From NCBI GenBank assembly GCA_009667805.1, contig CM019066.1, positions 117,728,190-117,792,189 of the forward strand: 64,000 nucleotides of DNA, written 5' to 3'. Source of the DNA: Leptobrachium leishanense. Taxonomy: Eukaryota > Chordata > Amphibia > Anura > Megophryidae. The notes below the pieces were generated by a model. It made no database searches and had not been told where the DNA came from. It saw only the letters and a program-made list of their open reading frames with translations. Each line of letters opens with the position of its first letter. Position 1 is the first letter of the stretch. The position numbers were made by a program, and so were the translations under genes. Below are positions 1 through 13,537 of the stretch, piece after piece.

Positions 1-1024
1 ATGCAAAAGAAAAAAGAAGATCTCATGGCACATTAAACTTTTTTTATTTTTCTTCCAGATGGTGCCAAAATATTAGAAAATAATGTTTTGCACTACAGAG
101 AATAATATTTACGATTCTTACATGATGCTTGTAAAAATCTTAATGTTGGGTGAAGATAAAATTACATTTTATTGAGTGATGCTGTAAAAACGATTTCTTA
201 GTATTGTCTGTTTTACAAAGGAAGTATGCCACATAACTGCAATCTGTTAAGTATTATTTAGTATAGAAAAAATAAGATTTTTGTCATTATTAAAAGTGTA
301 TTTTTTTTTGTTGCTACACATACCATGATACATATGTAAATTTAAAATACATAAGCTCATTCCAGCAGATCATAATTCCCTTCATAAAACCCATTTTTGA
401 GTTAAAGATAAGTATAGTTTTGCCTCACTCAATGAGTATTTTAAGAGTGAGATCATGCCACTCCAGGTCCATTTCAATCACTTCCCTACCAAGTGGTTTT
501 CAACAAAACATTAAAATAATGTAAATTTGCTCATTTTAAATTTTTCTTGAATTTGTTTATCAATTAAAGAGACATTGTTGAAATGAAAGATTCTGAACTC
601 AAGATGGTGTCCTTTGTCTTGCACAATGTCACATGGGGACTGCATTATTTGCAAACGGGCAGAAATGGCCTTGGTATGAAACACTAACTGCGATAAAGAT
701 AAATATTAAAAAATGGTGAGATCTGCTGTTTATGGGGGTTTGTAATGATCATAATGAGATTATTGGCATTGCAGCTTCCACCAAATACCAATAGAATATA
801 AAAATAAAATCTGTATGTGATATAATACCAGTGTATGGAAATTACAGTAACACTTTGCACCATACAGATACAGTTATTATATCCCCATGAATCTCTGTTT
901 GACATTTTTGTTACAGTGAGGATTGGGGCTGATATTTACAGCATTTTTATCGCTCTCAAGGGTAAATGGAGAGAGATAAGACAATAGACAATTTTTCTAC
1001 AGGGAGCACACTAATCTTGCTTTA
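1..1024. other. AT-rich stretch, no gene recognised
   Basis: This opening kilobase is AT-rich, apparently single-copy sequence with short A and T runs. Only short chance open frames occur, none with recognisable domains. I see no terminal repeats, tandem arrays or family similarity to the rest of the window. It could be intron or intergenic DNA. Confidence 0.5.
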
Positions 1025-1236
1025 CCGGCTGGGTGGAGTAGAGGTAACATCACTGCTCTGCGTGGAGAGAGCCTGTGGAGACATGGGTTCGATCCCGACG
1101 AGCACCTCTCCAGTAAGTGTCCTTGGGCAAGACACCTAACGGTACATACTCGCCACCCAGGACATACTTGAAAACGAGAGAAATCTCAATGTATCCTTCC
1201 TGGTAAAATCCTTTCTCAAAAAAAAAAAAAAAAAAT
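1025..1236 (+). repeat. tRNA-derived SINE with A-rich tail
   Basis: The head resembles a tRNA gene: an A-box-like stretch near 1035 and an exact RNA polymerase III B box, GGTTCGATCCC, at 1086-1096. It is followed by a central body containing TTGGGCAAGACACCTA, a type of motif I associate with V-type vertebrate SINEs, and a tail that ends in about 18 A residues (1218-1235). Such elements are transcribed by pol III and mobilised by a partner LINE through the shared 3' tail. The tail just before the poly-A recurs on the opposite strand at 61979-62012, so it belongs to a dispersed family. The V-SINE assignment is from memory of the family; the pol III box and A tail are seen directly. Confidence 0.8.
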
Positions 1237-1911
1237 AGGTGTGAAAAATAGGTTTTGATATGCTAATGAGTTATTTTCAATATATTACAATGAAAATTTG
1301 AGTTACCTCGATTTTGGTAGTAAAAGGGTTTCTACTTAATATTTGTAATCCACAAAAAGATATTGCCAGTGGTATCATACAAGCCTTGTGCGAGTTTGCT
1401 TGTATGGAGAAAGGACACTGAGAACTATTTATTCTCAGTGTCCTTCTGCTTGCAGTGAAAGGAGACATCAGATCGAATAATTGTCTTCGTCTAAGGTAAA
1501 GGGTAAATATTTTAATTTTGAGGGAGTTTTCCTTGCATCATTATGGTTTTCCTAAGGAAACTCCCTTAACACCAATTTCTTGCAGCCGTAGACTATTTTC
1601 TATTACAGTTTTAAATCAATAATAACAATAAAAATAATAATAATATTCTTTACTCTCAGGCTGTTCCACATTAGGGCTTTGTATACAAAGTATAGGAAAC
1701 GTTAATGTACATTAAGCAACCGCAACAGCTGCACTGCAACAGGTTTTTAACTCAGCGGAATAGGAACAGAACCTTTAGTAGCAATGAATGGGGCCATTAT
1801 GAGTAACAGGTTACTCGTTGATAATAAAGGCTCGAGTCTTAGTTCTAGTTCTTACTGTAGGTCTAAGTTAAATTCTCTGACTCACTGACTAAGAAGAGTA
1901 ATTTCTTTCAC
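1237..1911. other. Single-copy spacer
   Basis: AT-rich sequence without recognisable repeat ends or coding signal. There is a short inverted repeat near 1413-1446, around the duplicated motif CTGAGAACTATTTATTCTCAG, split by a few bases. I cannot assign a role. Confidence 0.4.
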
Positions 1912-2839
1912 ATTCTAACTAGGGATGAGCGTTCGTTTCGGATCTGTTTGGAGTTCGAATCGAATATCGGCTTTTCGAAAGTTCGCGAACTTCGAACTTT
2001 TTGGGACGTTCCGCAAAAGTTCAATTTTTTTTTTGAAAAAAGTATAAAAAATGCTTAAAAAAATACTAAAAAATCTAGAAATAAAGAGACTCTTTACTGC
2101 AGAATATTATAAGCAACAGTTTATTAGATATTGAATTAAAACGGGAATATTTTTAAAATTGAAGCCTATGGAATAAAACATTCTTGTTACTAAAACATCA
2201 GGCAGACACGGCCCTCTAATCAGGCACTGTAGAGGGCAGCTTGCCGGGGCCTCCCAAGGATCCCCTTGAGGAGCATGCAGCCACCGGATAACAGAGCTGC
2301 GACTGTGCGGGCTAGCCGCCTGAGTGCATATGGCAGAGACAGGTGGCGCAGGGAGGGAGCCACTGCACCTGTGGCCACGGCAGACCCCCCTACAACCAGG
2401 ATCCAGGGAGCCCCCACTGACCACCAGCCTAAGGTAAGGCGACACATTTCTAAAAAAAATAAAATCCGAGGACATTTTTAAATGTCCCCGGGAACATAAG
2501 ATAAAACTTTTTTTTTTCTTTCTCTACCTTGCTGAATGTATTTAATTATATATATGGATACAATGGATACATCGTTTGGATACGGTGCACCCAAGGGGAC
2601 TTAATGAGCGCAATATGTATTCGATATTTGTTTAGGGATGCGCTGGTAGGATTTGGGAGGGTTGTAATAGTAAGCTATAACAACATAGTTAGAAGTGCGG
2701 TTTATTCTGCATTCAGTTTACTACCTCCTAGGTGTTTAATAACAGTGTATTGTTTCACCTAATATTCAGGTGGTAACTTTGTTTTTAAAGTGTGATGGTC
2801 GCTGTATTATGCGACATGTCTTGGTTTGCTTGCCCGATC

Positions 2840-3215
2840 GATGTGTGTAGGTTCCCGGCCTGACGAAGATGCTCGCTGTTATAGGATGTTTACAAAGCTC
2901 TGGCGTCTAGTTGGTTACTAGGACGACCAAACACACGTCATTGAAGGGAGCTGCGGCATGACGCATGCGCGGAGCGTCTCACGGCACGCCGGTCGCTGCG
3001 CACCTCGGGAGGGTAAGTATTCAAGCTGTTTTTAATTGTATTGATTTCCCTCCCTATATAAACCCTGTGGTCGCAATGGGGAGGTTAGTGTATGTTTATT
3101 TTTGTCCTGATGAGGGTTCCGAATGTGAACCGAAACGTCGATTATATGACTTCATACTTGAACCAATAAAGAAGGATTCAGTTAAAGCCCTGGAGTGCGG
3201 GTGATTTCATACAAG
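2840..3215 (+). mobile_element. Penelope-type terminal repeat fragment
   Basis: A block unlike the flanking hAT sequence, with CpG-containing DNA (including a GCATGCGC motif near 2962), then a hammerhead-like motif, then CAATAAAGAAGG. The order, ribozyme-like fold followed within about 30-60 bases by an AATAAA-type signal, matches the minus-strand Penelope-like element at 58.6-59.9 kb. Penelope-like elements are known to carry hammerhead motifs in their pseudo-LTRs. Boundaries are approximate, and no reverse transcriptase or GIY-YIG coding sequence remains here. Confidence 0.45.
3103..3142 (+). ncRNA. Hammerhead-ribozyme-like motif 1
   Basis: Core CTGATGA at 3107-3113; stem II GGTTC (3115-3119) pairs with GAACC (3127-3131) around a 7-base loop; GAAA at 3132-3135; then the palindrome ACGT and the presumed cleavage triplet GTC (3137-3139). 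Stem I is weak: GTC before the core against GAT after the triplet (two Watson-Crick pairs and one wobble). Stem III could only form between two molecules through ACGT, as proposed for minimal type I hammerheads. One extra G (3114) lies between the core and stem II, a departure from the strict consensus shared by all three motifs in this window. Activity is unproven. Confidence 0.5.
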
Positions 3216-3469
3216 CATTAGTTATCTTCATGAGGCCTTCACCAAGCACCGGGCACGTGATTCGGCAACCGTAAGTGCAGACCAACAACAGACTGTATTA
3301 ATTATATATATTAGATACATTCAGCCAGGTAGAAGGGGGTGGCATGTGGGCTGCGCGGGGTCTCATGTAGTGGTTTGTTTGTTTTTGTGAGTATATTTTT
3401 AGCAAATTTATAGGGGAAGGTAAGGGCAGGTATGATATATACCGTATGGTCTGAGGTCTGTGGGTGGGT

Positions 3470-3545
3470 GGGTGTATATATATATCTGCGTGTTGATATA
3501 TACGTATATATAGGTCTGCGTGTTGATATATACATATATGTCTGT
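3470..3545 (+). repeat. TA-rich short tandem repeat
   Basis: Two imperfect copies of a roughly 34-bp unit, each with GTCTGCGTGTTGATATATAC, preceded by a GTGGGTGG run and followed by TATATG. It lies inside the hAT element at 1920-5094. Simple-sequence expansion is the likely origin. Confidence 0.6.
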
Positions 3546-4178
3546 GTGTGGTATCAATGCATCCCTACTCTATACACAGTGCTCCGTGTCCCTATAATAT
3601 ATATGATCAGGGGTTACTTTTTTTTTTTTTTATACTATTCCTATTAAATTAACAGTAATTTTTGATGTGTTTTATTCAGTAGAAACTTTTTTGGCCTATA
3701 TAACATGTGCTTTGTGAAAATAAAACGGCTTTGTGTGTACATTTTAATTTAGCTAGTGGATTCCTGTCCAGTGCGGTGAGAAGCAAACATAATGCAGTGT
3801 AGACACGCTGCGAGGCGGAGCGGAGTGAAGTCAAGCCTGCAAAATGTTTGCTTCTCTTCGCTTCGCTGTGCGTCGTTACACGCTCAGTGTGTCTCAGCCT
3901 TTATTCCTGCATCGCTAGCTTACCGAATCAGTTTGTATACTTGTTACTGACCCTGCTTGTTCTGAGGACCCGATCTGCTGCCGACTTTGCCTGCCATTTG
4001 ACTATTCTCTCTGTGTATTCCCTGCCTGTTCTGTTTGTTTCCTGTTGCTACTGGTGTGCACCGATTCTCACCATATACAATAGCGCAGTGCAAGTGCCTA
4101 AACTTTGCTGACCTGGTTTTGTTATAGCTGCTGATGTAACTGAATAGATCGGAGATCTTTTCTGCATTACCAAAACCT

Positions 4179-4503
4179 CCACCGCTGCACTCTTCCACAA
4201 TACCTCAGAGGGGTTACGGTGTGAAGGCACTTGCTGCTACCAAAGACAAAATATTTGGGAGCACTGACACCTATACCAGATTCATATCATATTAATATTG
4301 GACCTCGGGGTCCACCACTGCACTCTTCCATAATACCACAGAGGGGTTACAGTGTGAAGGCACTTGCTACCACCAAAGGCACAATATTTGGGTGCACTGC
4401 CACTGACGGCTATACCAGATTCATATCATTTTAATATTGGACCGCAGGGTCCACCACTGCACTCTTCCACAATACCACAGAGGGGTTACGGTGTGACGGC
4501 ACT
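4179..4503 (+). repeat. 133/139-bp tandem repeat, about 2.4 units
   Basis: The unit begins CCACCGCTGCACTCTTCC at 4179 and recurs at 4312 and 4451, giving unit lengths of 133 and 139 bp. Each unit carries AGAGGGGTTACGGTGTGA and CTATACCAGATTCATATCA. The array sits within the hAT element that ends at 5094. Two short open frames cross it but only reflect the repeat. Confidence 0.85.
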
Positions 4504-5102
4504 GTGGCCAACACTAAAAGTCCAATTTGAAAGCACCTATTGTTACTTTCATCCAAAGCCTGCATAAGTTTCACAATAATATAGCCGAAAAAATCACTAA
4601 ACTTGTTCTGCGTGTCCTAAAATGTCTCCTCTTTTCATACAGGCTGCCGCCCCAAGCAGTTGTTTATGAATAGATTAAAGGAAAAGCATTTACCGTAATT
4701 TGAAATGTCATTTTTTGTTTTTAAATGTTTCTACACATCCTACAAATCCGCCACTTCATGGGCAGGTTATGGGGACCTCCTAGGCACGATATTTGAAGGA
4801 ATTTTTCGTTTTTATTCTTAACCTTTATTTCATGGAAAACTCACAGTTCCTTCAAAAACGTTTTTTTTTTTTAACTTTTTGTCCTTGTTTCCTGTCCCCC
4901 AGGGCACTACCCGGACCCCCATACACCTTTTATGGCAAATATCTTGCATATATACCCTCTTGGAGGGCACTCTAAAAATCGAACTTCCGGGTCCCATTGA
5001 CTTGCATTGAGTTCAGTTCGTGTTCGAACTCGAACTTTTGAAATTGTTCGCGTTCGAATGCGAACCGAACTCGGGGGTGTTTGGCTAATCCCTAATTCTA
5101 AC

Positions 5103-5548
5103 GTGTCATTATATTGATATTTTATTAATAGATTCTGTATTAGGTTTTGTCCCTGAACATTTTTAGTCACATTCAATAAATATACTGAGTAATTGCATAT
5201 TTAAACATTGTAAGACTTCAAGCATAGGCACTTAAGAGTCCATAGCATAGCCAGCCAGAAAACATTTTGTTTCTGAATAAAAAGTGCTGCTTTGGATTGG
5301 GCCCATTTTATTTGGTTCTGTGAAGGAGTCTGTAACAGATCTCTATAGATCACATCTGTTAATGTCACTTTCTTGCCAGACCCCTGTTCTCTCACCAGCA
5401 GGCCTTCATGCCTTTCTCCAGTCCGTAGATGAAGCTTAAGGATGGGTACACGTAAAGAGCCTTGCTAGCATTTCCCCCAGAAATAAGATGACTCGTAGCC
5501 TGTGAGTTTTAGAAAAAAGCAACAACTGAACACCTTTATTGAGCTAAA
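5103..5548. other. Single-copy spacer
   Basis: Sequence between the hAT element and the next Tc1 element. No domain, tandem array or terminal repeat was recognised; it appears to be background DNA. Confidence 0.4.
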
Positions 5549-5550
5549 TA

Positions 5551-6433
5551 CACTATATTGACAAAAGTATTCGCTCATCTGCCTTGACTCGCATATGAAT
5601 TTAAGTGACATGCCATTCCTAATCTATAGGGTTCAATATGACGTTGGTCCACCCTTTGCAGCTATAACAGCTTCAACTCTTCTAGGAAGGCTGTCCACAA
5701 GGTTTAGGAGTGTGTTTATGGGAATTTTTGACCATTCTTCCAGAAGCGCATTTGTGAGGTCACACACTGATGTTGGACGAGGAGGCCTGGCTCTCAGTCT
5801 TCGCTCTAATTCATCCCAAAGGTGTTCTATCAGGTTGAGGTCAGGACTCTGAGCAGGCCAGTCAAGTTCATCCACATCAGACTCTGTCATCCATGTCTTT
5901 ATGGACCTTGCTTTGTGCACTGGTGCACAGTCATTTTGGAAGAGGAAGGGGCCAGCTCCAAACTGTTCCCACAAAGTTGAGAGCATGGAATTGTCCAAAA
6001 TGTCTTGGTATGCTGAAGCATTCAGAGTTCCTTTCACTGGAACTAAGGGGCCAAGTCCAGCACTTGAAAAAAACCCACACCATAATCCCCCCTCCACCAA
6101 ACTTTACACTTGGCACAATGCAGTCAGACAAGTACCGTTCTCCTGGCAACCGCCAAACCCAGACTCATCCATCAGATTGCCAGATGGAGAAGCGCGATTC
6201 GTCACTCCAGAGAAAACGTCTCCACTGCTCTAGAGTCCAGTGGTGGCGTGCTTTACACCACTGCATCCGACGCTTTGCATTGCACTTGGTGATGTATGGC
6301 TTGGATGCAGCTGCTCGGCCATGGAAACACATTCCATGAAGCTCTCTGCGCACTGTTCTTGAGCTAATCTGAAGGCCACATAAAGTTTGGAGGTCTGTAG
6401 CTATTGACTCTGCAGAAAGTTGGCGACCTTTCT
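5551..6433 (-). pseudogene. Tc1/mariner transposase relic, truncated
   Basis: Tc1-family element whose 3' terminal repeat begins CACTATATTGACAAAAG next to a TA dinucleotide (5549-5550). Reading the minus strand, the catalytic core survives in pieces. WSDESRF (first Asp) lies in the 6165-6353 frame. QNDCAPVH (second Asp) and SPDLNLIEHLWDEL (Glu) lie in the 5633-6100 frame, which ends near the usual AAKGG C-terminal motif. At least two frameshifts separate these blocks. The N-terminal helix-turn-helix half and the other terminal repeat are missing beyond about 6433, so this is a dead, end-deleted copy. The family (DD34E Tc1-like, common in frogs and fish) is recognised from these motifs. Confidence 0.9.
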
Positions 6434-7139
6434 AAAAAAAGGCAGAACAATGACAGTCATGGATAGTACAGGATTACAGTCTAAAGCATCAGATAATGGG
6501 GCAGTGTTTGCCGCACAAGGCAGATCAAAAAAGACCACTCAAACATACAACAGATAACAACACATTCCTGAGAAGGGTCACTGGAAAGGGCCAAGATAAC
6601 CCACCTGGTAAGCCTATCAGCAGACAGTAACAGATAGACAATACCAGCATTCATACATAACAGGGATGACACAAACACCCTGCACCCTACAGGCACAGGG
6701 CGACTTCAACATAGGAGAGGGCAGGGAAATAATATAGAACATGATGCCTGCACCTCCCAAATACATCGCTAGACCCCTGTACCCCAAGTTCAAAGTGGAC
6801 GCATGTCACAGTTTGTTATTTCAGGGAACCATTAAGAAAATGCTATTTTCTTGGTATAGTATAAATCTATGATGGGCAATGTGCATTTTGTTTGACTAGT
6901 TGTGTTTTTTTAATGTTTTTTCTTTAGACAGGAGCCAGTGACATTTGTAAAATGAAGAATGGACATGGATATAGAATTCAAAATGATGGAAACTAGCTGC
7001 AATGGATTGCAACAAACAAGGAGAGACTTGTTCCTACAGATGAACAATCATTAGGAACTGTTTATTTTTGTGTAGCAGTGATAAATGTTTAACATCAGGA
7101 TTGGTTCTTTTAATAGATTTTTAGCTGTATATAAACAAT
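6434..7139. other. Unassigned sequence after the truncated Tc1 copy
   Basis: The Tc1 homology stops abruptly and is followed by about 350 bp of mixed-composition DNA with no recognised ends, then AT-rich background. No coding or repeat family could be assigned. Confidence 0.35.
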
Positions 7140-9015
7140 TTAACTCCTTGGTGACCACTGACCTACTATGTACATCAAGGGAAAAAATCCCCTTAACGAC
7201 CGTAGTACCATAGAACATAGAATGTCCTATGGTAAATCAATCTCTGGAAGTGTTCATTATCACTTCCTGACACTTGATTACTATTGCAGGGATGCCTGGA
7301 CATCCAGGCATCCCGCAATAGTGATCTTCACTACCGGGGCCCTTTGTCATCGCTCCCCGCCAGCAATCAACTTTCGGTTTAACCAGGGACGGCCCAAGAC
7401 ATTGGGCTGCCTGGAGCCAAGGATGAAATGCTGCCCACCTCCAACCATGCCGCTCAAAATACAGGGATGGGAGTTATAGTGCAGAGGGATGGGAGTTATA
7501 TTGCAGAGTGATTGGAGTTGTATTGAGGACAGAGTTATAATGCAATGTGATGGGAGTTATATTGCAGACAGAGTGATGGAGGTTGTAATTATTATTATTA
7601 TTATTATTCTTTATTTATAAAGCGCCAGCATATTCCGCAGCGCTGTACAATAGGCACAGTATAGACAGGGTTACAATACAATACATTGAACAACATTTGA
7701 CAAACAGTACAGGAGGAGATGAGGGCCCTATTCCCGTAGGAACTCACAATCTGGGAGGGTTGGGGTTGGAAACAGGAGGAGAGGACTGTAAGGTGAGAGT
7801 GATTGATGGTTGCGTCAGTGAGTAGGGTGGTAGGCTTCCCTAAATAGGAACGTTTTAAGGGAGCGTTTGAAGGAAGAGAAGTTAGGGGAAAGTCTGACAG
7901 TACGAGGGAGAGCGTTCCAGAGAGTGGGGGCTGCGTGTGAGAAATCACAAGTCTATCATGGGAAGAGGTGATGCGGGGAGAAGCTAGGCGCAGGTCACTG
8001 TTTGACCTTAGGGAGCGGGCACCTTGTAATGCAGAGTGATGGAGGTGATGGAGATATGGATGTGAGTTTAACACAATTTAAGCAATGTGGCATGGATGTG
8101 GGCATAACATAATTTAGGCATTGGGCTATACCAGTGCCACTATGCCCACATGCAGAGGCTGGGGATTGGGGGTAGTTTTACTCACAGTGCAGCACTTCTA
8201 TCTGTGGAAGTCTCCTGTGGTTGAGTCTGTGGTAGCTCCAAGGCTCCTTGTGGACTCACTGGCTCTGCTGCTCTCTGCACAGTCACATCCTCGCCCTCAC
8301 TATCCACCACAGGGGCTCCCCCACTGCAGCCTTCCATGGTGGTCCCCTCCATGCTTCACGTCTCAGTGCACATTGGGAGCACGTGCACAGGGAGAGCACA
8401 GGTCAGGAGGCGGAGCTGAGCACAGGTCAGGAAGGAGGGCGGAGCTGAGCACAGGTCAGGAAGCAGGGCCAAGCACCACAATGCCAGCGATTCTGTGCTG
8501 TTTGCTCACTGACCACCGGCGGCCTGCAGACTACATACTGTAACTGTGTAAGTACTGGCTGCAGTCGCTGGTGTGGGTGAAGGAGTCAGATACTGCAGTA
8601 TCTGACTGATGAACTTTTATTTAACACCAGTCAGTTAATAAATTCCCCCCCCTAGAATTTGCCACTTTGAGCCCTTGCTCCAACTGGCACCATAGTCGGG
8701 CCGGCCCTGGATTTAAGCGCAAAGGTGATCCGGCATGAAATAGAGCGCTGGAACCCATCAGCATCACTTCCAGCTGCTCTAATGTTATTGCAGGGATGCC
8801 ATGACATCGAGGCATCCTTCAATATCAAAATTAACTGCCAGTCCACTCAGTGATCGCCCCCCCCAAGCAATCACTTCCGATAGCAGTCGACAGGCATACT
8901 GAGTGCCTTGAGGGGTCGAGGCACTCAGTAAAAAATAGATCAGATGGTGTGCTGAGTGCCTCAATGGGTCTAGGCACTAAACTCAATGATTTAACCCCTA
9001 GCTGCCCAAGGATTG
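7140..9015. mobile_element. Composite block with piggyBac-like (TTAA) MITE features
   Basis: The block opens with TTTAACTCCTTGGTGACC (7139 on) and near its end has TTTAACCCCTAGCTGCC (8990s), both typical of TTAA-target elements in frogs. Two related hairpins face each other near the ends: ACTATTGCAGGGATGCC and its complement at about 7280-7322, and a diverged version at about 8775-8822. An L2 tail (7583-8027) and GC-rich DNA with a 29-bp tandem repeat (GAGCACAGGTCAGGA, about 8395-8465) lie between them. I cannot fix exact ends, and the open frames inside are not conserved proteins. Confidence 0.4.
7583..8027 (-). mobile_element. L2-type LINE, 3' end
   Basis: On the minus strand this encodes the last part of an L2/CR1-group reverse transcriptase polyprotein (ARSLRSNSDLRLASPRIT and downstream residues), followed by the 3' untranslated tail that ends AGCGCTGCGGAATATGC, then TGGCGCTTTATAAATA and an (AAT)n run (7588-7610 on the plus strand as ATT repeats). 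The same tail occurs at 27073 and 36.9 kb. The copy is 5'-truncated, as is usual for target-primed retrotransposition, and the frame is degraded. Clade assignment to L2 is from the protein motif and tail style. Confidence 0.75.
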
Positions 9016-9069
9016 CCTATGGAAACTGGTTTCCTAAAGCAAATAGTCTTTCATCTAAAGATTCTCATT

Positions 9070-10830
9070 AGTGAACCCTCTGAGATTCAAAATAAATGAT
9101 TCCTCATAGAAATTATGCTTCTATTGCTTTCTTCATATCTTCTCTTATTGTGTTAAATTCTCCCTAATTCTTGTTGTTAATATTTGGCATAAAGTGTGCA
9201 AAAGCAATAGCTCTAGAGAGATCAATTACATTTTTTTATGTATGATTTCTCAGAACTAATAATATTTATTTATATATATTGTTTTGTGTTTAAATTTTAT
9301 TATAACAAACAGATTCTTCTAAAACACTTGTGGCCCGATTCTGACCCAGGTGCAAACAGGGAGATGGTAAGGGAGAAAAACCTGCGTGATCATTAATCAT
9401 GTTCTCTTGTTTGGAATAGGGCCCTGAGTACACTTTGGCTGTAATTATGTCCCTGTAAAAACAGATTGTTTATGTGCACCACACTGTATTTACAGAAATG
9501 TAGAACATATGTAAAATGCTAACTGACCTTGAAATGTTTCTATACTTAAAGCTCATTGAAACCACTTCACTTACAAATTGATTTCCATAATGCTAATTCA
9601 TTCACATGAATTCCAAGACATCAAAAGAGAGCTCGACAGACTTGACTGTTACTGATCATCCTTGATCATTTCTTTATTTGACTGTGATGATATTTCTGAA
9701 GTGTTGATGAATACATATACAATACAAATATAAAATGAAAATTCTCTTTTTGTTTATATTTTATGATGTGATTTAGGAAGTTGGCTCTGTAAATAAGATA
9801 AATCGAAGAAAGAACAGGTTAAGCAATTATCCTGCTTTCAGAGTGAATACAATGCTTGTTATGTGTGAATATACCTACCTTGGTTGTGCCTTTTGAACAA
9901 AGTGTTTTGTCTTATTTTTGCATTCAATAGATCACTATGATTTTTAATTAGTGATGTGGTAAAGCCTTTGTTTCAGTTTAATATAATCTAATACAGATTT
10001 ATTAACGCGTATCTTCTTTATTCAAAATAACTTCAACAACTGTTTTCAAGTACTATTGTTTGTTATTCTACGTGAGGATTACTGTATTGTTTGAGATTGA
10101 AGTCTTGATAGAGACTAAATACCATGTTCCCAGTTAGGTGTAAAGAAGCAAATGTGTCAGCCTAGTTCTTCATTTTTATAAAGACATAAACCTCCTTACA
10201 TATTACCTTCCCCTGAATGGTAATTATATTATACGAGTATAACATGTTGTTGCCGTAATATATCCGTTTACAGTGTAGCTACAAAAAATATGCACCAGCA
10301 ATTTAATGACGGAGCTTTAAACAGTTATGTACTAGTTCAGTGTATGTAACAGAATTTGATGCACTGGAATGACCCCTATTCCAAAAGTAATCATTTTAAT
10401 TTGTATTTTCTGATTGCTCTGTATTAGACATTTGCAGATACACATTTAAATTCCATTAATAAATATAACCGTAGAGTACAGAATTGAAATTCAAAAAAGT
10501 TGCACTATATAAAACGCTTTAAAGTTCATTGACAAACGGATTCTTATATGTCTTTAAACTATACTACCTTAGGCCTCTGCGGAAGGGTGCACCTTCTTAG
10601 TGGATTGCTCCTACTTTCAAAAATATTTTGGCCTCCATAGACACATTTTGGTTGTTTCCTATTTGGTTCACGATAAAGAACGTGAAAATAACAAGATGGA
10701 AATTATTAACAGTTTGTAAGTTTTATATTTAACATTTGCACACCCTAAAATAAGTGCCGTGCATACCTATGCATAATCCAATAAAAGATTGTTGACATGA
10801 TAGTGATTTCATGGGCTGAAGGCTATCAAG
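9070..10830. other. Long AT-rich single-copy region
   Basis: About 1.8 kb with no recognisable transposon ends, tandem arrays or coding signal. Homeodomain-like TAAT motifs are frequent, but that is expected at this AT content. It may be host intron or intergenic DNA. Confidence 0.45.
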
Positions 10831-11000
10831 TCTATTCAATAAAAGGTGAAACTCAGGAGAACTGTCAGGAGAAGAGAACAATATAGACCAAATAGCCGAT
10901 TTGGAAAATTAGATAAATGGGAGAATTTTTCTGGTTTGGCTATTTTGACCTGGATTTTTCACTTCTCCAGTCAATTCTTAGTTTAACTTTATTGAATAGA
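10831..11000. mobile_element. Foldback MITE, CTATTCA family, copy 1
   Basis: Ends TCTATTCAATAAA and, inverted, TTTATTGAATAGA. Just inside, AGGTGAAACTCAGGAGAACTG on the left has partner sequences ending TTCTCC/GTTTAAC on the right. It is about 170 bp with no coding capacity. A second copy lies 75 bp downstream at 11075-11250 and a minimal one at 40554-40630. No target duplication is clear. Confidence 0.65.
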
Positions 11001-11074
11001 TCTGCATCACATTTCATACATGTAAACATAATTAGCTTAAGATGAGTGAACAGACTGGGAAGAACAACCTTTTC

Positions 11075-11250
11075 GGGGTTATTCAGAGAAAGGTGAAACT
11101 CAGGAGAACTGGTAGAAGAGAACAATTTAGAACAAATAGCTGGTTTGGAAAATGAGATAAATGGAAGAATTTTTCTGGTTTGGCTATATTGACCTAGAAT
11201 TTTCACTTCCCCAGTCATTCTCCTGACTTTCACCTTTCTTTGAATAAACT
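11075..11250. mobile_element. Foldback MITE, CTATTCA family, copy 2
   Basis: Left end CGGGGTTATTCAGAGAAAGG and right end CACCTTTCTTTGAATAAAC are inverted relative to each other. The interior matches copy 1 almost base for base over AATTTTTCTGGTTTGGCTA. Two copies separated by only 75 bp suggest either local hopping or a tandem duplication. Confidence 0.65.
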
Positions 11251-11300
11251 TGTTTGACAATTGAAACTACCGTGGATAGCTAGGCATAAAAAAGTGCTTA

Positions 11301-12920
<1,620 letters not shown>

Positions 12921-12922
12921 TA

Positions 12923-13537
12923 CATAGCAATGGTGGGCTGCCAGTTACTGCTATAGGAAACAAATGTCATGTTAGAGTTCCATTTTTACATCCACATTGA
13001 AGTTTGCTCTTGATAAAGGCTGTATGTTGGAATCTATGCTCATTTCACGTAAAACAAGATCATTCAGATTAGGCTTGTTGTGCAACATGAATAATAATAA
13101 GAAAGTGGTAGGGTTTGATTCAACGTTTACTGACATTTCTAGCATTTACAAGCAGTTTTATGTGGGTGCTCATATGCTTATGTAGAAACACCATTGAGCC
13201 AATGTAGAGAGATTGTGAAGATATACTAGAACCGAGGAAAAAAATTCTGCCAATTATTCAAAGCACTCCTCTGTATGTGTCTTGGTGTTTTAGGCACTTA
13301 CTAGGAGGTGGAGCTAAGTAGCAGAAGATACCACCGAACATTTGCAGAATCACAAAACTCAGAGTGACAAATTGGGGAATTAACGGAGTTATGGAAGTTT
13401 GCATTAGGGCAAAAAGCAGGAATGAGATAAAGATAATGGTAATCCAAATAGAAGGGTCAGGCATAATCCAGAGATAATGGGCGGCAGACAAGGTGCATAA
13501 ATGGTGAGACAAAGCAAGGTCAAAATCCAGGTAGTAT
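12923..13537. other. Single-copy spacer
   Basis: Background sequence between the Tc1 element and a Harbinger-like MITE. A 140-codon minus-strand open frame (13258-13680) has no recognisable domain and runs into the MITE, so I do not call it a gene. Confidence 0.4.

Larger units (their letters stand above)
1912..5102. mobile_element. Non-autonomous hAT transposon, TAGGGATGAGC family, copy 1, with nested insertions
   Basis: The element runs from TAGGGATGAGC (starting 1920) to the inverted end GGCTAATCCCTA (ending 5094) and is flanked by a perfect 8-bp duplication, ATTCTAAC, at 1912-1919 and 5095-5102. Eight-base duplications and this end type are diagnostic of the hAT superfamily. The subterminal DNA is rich in TTCGAA/CGAAC motifs on both sides. 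It encodes no transposase of its own; the relic at 22742 has the same left end (TAGGGATGAGCTGTTCGG) and is a possible source. The 3.2-kb length is due to internal cargo: a Penelope-type terminal repeat (2840-3215), a simple tandem stretch (3470-3545) and a 133/139-bp tandem array (4179-4503). The segments at 2060-2150 and 4730-4855 reappear in the copy starting at 60086. Short ORFs inside look accidental. Confidence 0.9.

Noticed and set aside
2107..2481. Open frames of 71-122 codons on both strands
   Set aside because: Located in GC-rich non-coding cargo of a hAT element; no recognisable domains.
8121..8543. 140-codon plus-strand frame
   Set aside because: Contains a 29-bp tandem repeat and lies in a composite repeat block; no domain seen.
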